From DASYLJ01 sp036009625 (lineage in GTDB: Bacteria > Desulfobacterota > Binatia > DP-6): DNA of 8,261 nt. Where the stretch lies: assembly GCA_036009625.1 (NCBI GenBank), contig DASYLJ010000051.1, forward strand, positions 1-8,261. Reading direction: 5' to 3'. A program made the position numbers and the translations under genes. Below are positions 6,592 to 8,261 of this stretch, piece by piece (the stretch's first letter is position 1; every line of letters starts with the position of its first letter). The notes under the pieces are model-generated. The model saw only the letters and a program-made list of their open reading frames with translations, was not told where the DNA came from and made no database searches.

Positions 6592-6633
6592 TTGGTAAAG
6601 TCCGGGCGGGCGAATTTACGATGCGTTTACCAA
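6592..6633. promoter_or_regulatory. Putative response-regulator operator in the divergent gap
   Basis: TTTACG (6615-6620) and TTTACC (6626-6631) form a direct repeat with an 11-bp start-to-start distance, the spacing at which OmpR/PhoB-type dimers bind head to tail. A further copy lies in the opposite orientation: TTGGTAAA (6592-6599) is a perfect inverted match to TTTACCAA (6626-6633). This AT-rich block stands out from its GC-rich surroundings. It lies between the regulator gene and the VWA gene, so one site could control both operons. Binding is inferred. Confidence 0.55.
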
Positions 6634-6675
6634 ACCGCTCTCCTCGTCGCGCGTTCACGGCGTCACACTGCGATC

Positions 6676-6683
6676 AGAAGGAG
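6676..6683 (+). promoter_or_regulatory. Ribosome binding site AGAAGGAG fixing the start at 6691
   Basis: AGAAGGAG ends 7 bases before the ATG at 6691. It identifies that codon as the start of the VWA protein rather than any of the upstream in-frame codons back to 6463. Confidence 0.85.
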
Positions 6684-6690
6684 AACCCCG

Positions 6691-8133
6691 ATGGAGATGC
6701 CCCACACGACCCCGACCCGCCGCCGCCTGCTCGCCGCCGGCGTGCTGCTCGGTCTCACCGCCCTCGCCGGTGCCGCCAGCCGCAGCCGCGAGGCGACGCC
6801 ACCCCCGACGAACACCGCGCTGCGGTTCACCGGCACCGGTTCCGGTCTGGTGACGTTCACCGGTCAGCTCGATCGCGCGGCCGTTCGCACCGGTGGCGAC
6901 GGCCTGGTGCGCATGGAGCTGTTGCTCGGCGCGAAGAACTTCATCGAGCAGGCGCGCCGGCGACGGCCGGCGGACATCGTGGTGGTTCTCGACCGCTCCG
7001 GCTCGATGGAGGGCGATAAGCTCGTTCACGCCCGCGCCGCGGTGGCAGAGCTGATACAGCAGCTCGATCCGAGAGATCGCTTCGCGCTGATCTCGTACGC
7101 CGATGATGCGGAGATGACGATCCCGCTCGCCGCCGTGAGTCCCGAGGCACGGAGCGGATGGCTCACCACCGTCGCCGGGCTCGGCACGCTCGGCGGCACC
7201 AACATGTCGTCGGGTCTCGACCTCGCGCTGAGCGCGATGCAGGCAAGCGGTGCCGCCGGGCGCGTCGCACGCACGATCCTCATCTCCGACGGGCTCGCGA
7301 ACCAGGGCGACTCCAGCCCCGAGGGCCTGGTGGCCCGTGCCCGTCGCGTCGCGCGCAGCGAGTGGGCACTCACCACCGTCGGCGTCGGCAGCGACTTCAA
7401 CGAGTACCTGATGACGGCGCTCGCCGACGCCGGCACCGGCAACTACTACTTCGTCGAGCGCGCCACCGATCTCGGCGACGTGTTCGCGCGCGAGTTCGGT
7501 ACGGCGAGCACCACCGTCGCCTCCGCCGTGGAGGTGGAGATCGCGCCCGCCGCCGGCGTGCGCGTCGTCGACGCGGGCGGCTATCCGCTCGAGACCACCG
7601 GCGACGGCCACGTCGTCTTCCGGCCCGGTACGCTGTTCGCGGGCCAGGAGCGCCGCATCTGGGTGACGCTGGCCGTGCCGCAGGACGCGGTGGGCGAGCG
7701 CGACCTCGGCCGCTTCGCCCTGGCCTACAAGGACGGCGACACGGCCCGTCGCGTGGCCTTCGCCGAGACGCCGCGGGTCGCATGCGTCGCAGACGACGAC
7801 GCGTTCTTCGCCGGCGTCGACACGCAGACGTGGGAGCGCGCCGTCGTCGTCGAGGAGTTCAACAAGATGCAGGACACGGTCGCGCGCCAGGTGGCGGCCG
7901 GGAAGCGCGACGAGGCCGCGGCCACGGTGAAGAAGTTCCGCACCGACACCGGCAAGCTGAACGATCGCCTGCGCTCGAAGGACGTGGCGCAGAAGCTCGA
8001 GTCGCTGGGTGCGCTCGAAGCGCGCGTCGACGATGCGTTCCAGGGCGCCGACCAGAAGGGAAAGCAGAATCGGCTCAGCAAGTCCGGCAGCGCCGCCGCC
8101 TACGACGCGCGCCGTCCCGGCGGAAAGTACTGA
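6691..8133 (+). CDS. Exported VWA-domain protein, first gene of a PspA-containing operon
   Basis: This 480-residue protein begins with a targeting peptide: TRRRLLAAG, then a hydrophobic core to about residue 29. It resembles a Tat signal (T-R-R-x-L-L) but could be Sec or a membrane anchor. A beta-rich segment precedes the von Willebrand A domain (about 95-280), which has a complete metal-ion-dependent adhesion site: D101-R-S-G-S105, T170 in GGTN and D200 in ISDG. Such domains bind protein partners through a divalent metal. A beta-rich region follows (about 280-375), then a charged, probably helical or coiled-coil segment (about 381-455) and a basic Gly/Lys-rich tail ending in GGKY. The overall layout resembles the bacterial Ca-activated-chloride-channel-like VWA proteins. 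It is followed after 10 bases by a PspA-type gene and is divergent from the two-component operon. Its role in envelope stress is inferred from context. Confidence 0.85.
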   Translation: MEMPHTTPTRRRLLAAGVLLGLTALAGAASRSREATPPPTNTALRFTGTGSGLVTFTGQLDRAAVRTGGDGLVRMELLLGAKNFIEQARRRRPADIVVVLDRSGSMEGDKLVHARAAVAELIQQLDPRDRFALISYADDAEMTIPLAAVSPEARSGWLTTVAGLGTLGGTNMSSGLDLALSAMQASGAAGRVARTILISDGLANQGDSSPEGLVARARRVARSEWALTTVGVGSDFNEYLMTALADAGTGNYYFVERATDLGDVFAREFGTASTTVASAVEVEIAPAAGVRVVDAGGYPLETTGDGHVVFRPGTLFAGQERRIWVTLAVPQDAVGERDLGRFALAYKDGDTARRVAFAETPRVACVADDDAFFAGVDTQTWERAVVVEEFNKMQDTVARQVAAGKRDEAAATVKKFRTDTGKLNDRLRSKDVAQKLESLGALEARVDDAFQGADQKGKQNRLSKSGSAAAYDARRPGGKY

Positions 8134-8143
8134 GGCCGACGTC

Positions 8144-8261
8144 ATGACACGCGGACTGTTGCATCGCATCACCACCCTGCTGAGCGCCGACGCGCACGGC
8201 GTCGTCGAGTCGTTGGAGGAGCGCTCGCTCCTCCTGAAGCAGTACCTGCGCGAGGCCGAGC
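8144..8261 (+). CDS. pspA: PspA/IM30 (Vipp1) family protein, 3' truncated
   Basis: The ATG at 8144 follows GAGG (8132-8135) at a suitable distance, and the frame is open to the window edge, giving 39 residues. The N-terminus, MTRGLLHRITTLLSADAHGV followed by VESLEERSLLLKQYLREAE, follows the start of PspA/IM30 proteins. It has an amphipathic first helix that contacts membrane, then the helix with the LKQYIREME-like motif. The usual EDPEKM before that motif reads EERSLL here, so it may be a divergent paralogue. PspA proteins are ESCRT-III relatives that polymerise on and protect the inner membrane under stress. Only the first helices are visible, so the assignment is at family level. It is probably co-transcribed with the VWA gene, 10 bases upstream. 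Confidence 0.72.
   Translation, partial: MTRGLLHRITTLLSADAHGVVESLEERSLLLKQYLREAE

Noticed and set aside
6655..8175. 506-residue frame antisense to the VWA gene
   Set aside because: The + strand has a ribosome binding site, signal peptide and complete VWA metal site; the antisense product has none of these.

Overview
The window comes from a high-GC bacterium with strong G/C bias at third codon positions. Two features suggest a soil or marine 'deltaproteobacterial-type' lineage such as Candidatus Binatia/Binatota. One is a long pure Ser/Thr linker in a secreted protein (2-262). The other is an exported Cys-rich 'CYK...' domain ahead of a copper-monooxygenase-like fold (967-2268). The placement rests on recalled protein style, not on a marker gene, and is tentative.

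Left part (1-2400, + strand): the window opens inside a secreted or surface protein gene. It shows 87 consecutive Ser/Thr codons, the first 42 built from seven perfect 18-bp repeats, then a roughly 180-residue domain I do not recognise. After a perfect 15-bp hairpin comes a complete gene for a signal-peptide protein. Its C-terminal two thirds look like peptidylglycine alpha-hydroxylating monooxygenase (PHM), a copper type II ascorbate-dependent monooxygenase, but several copper ligands appear replaced. Hairpins fill the convergent gap that follows.

Middle part (2402-4181, - strand): an FAD-dependent oxidoreductase of the D-lactate dehydrogenase/GlcD type, preceded by a possible 45-residue hydrophobic protein and a gene-poor gap of about 250 bases.

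Right part (4182-8261): a divergent unit that is probably the most interesting item here. On the - strand lies an OmpR-family response regulator, followed 2 nt later by a membrane sensor histidine kinase with a large extracytoplasmic domain and no visible HAMP domain. On the + strand lies an exported von Willebrand factor A (VWA) protein with an intact metal site, followed 10 nt later by the start of a PspA/IM30-family membrane-stress gene cut off by the window edge. The gap between the two arms carries an 11-bp-spaced direct repeat (TTTAC) and a perfect TTGGTAAA/TTTACCAA inverted pair, which fits a binding site for the response regulator. My inference is an envelope-stress module: the kinase senses a periplasmic signal, and the regulator controls its own operon and the VWA-PspA operon.
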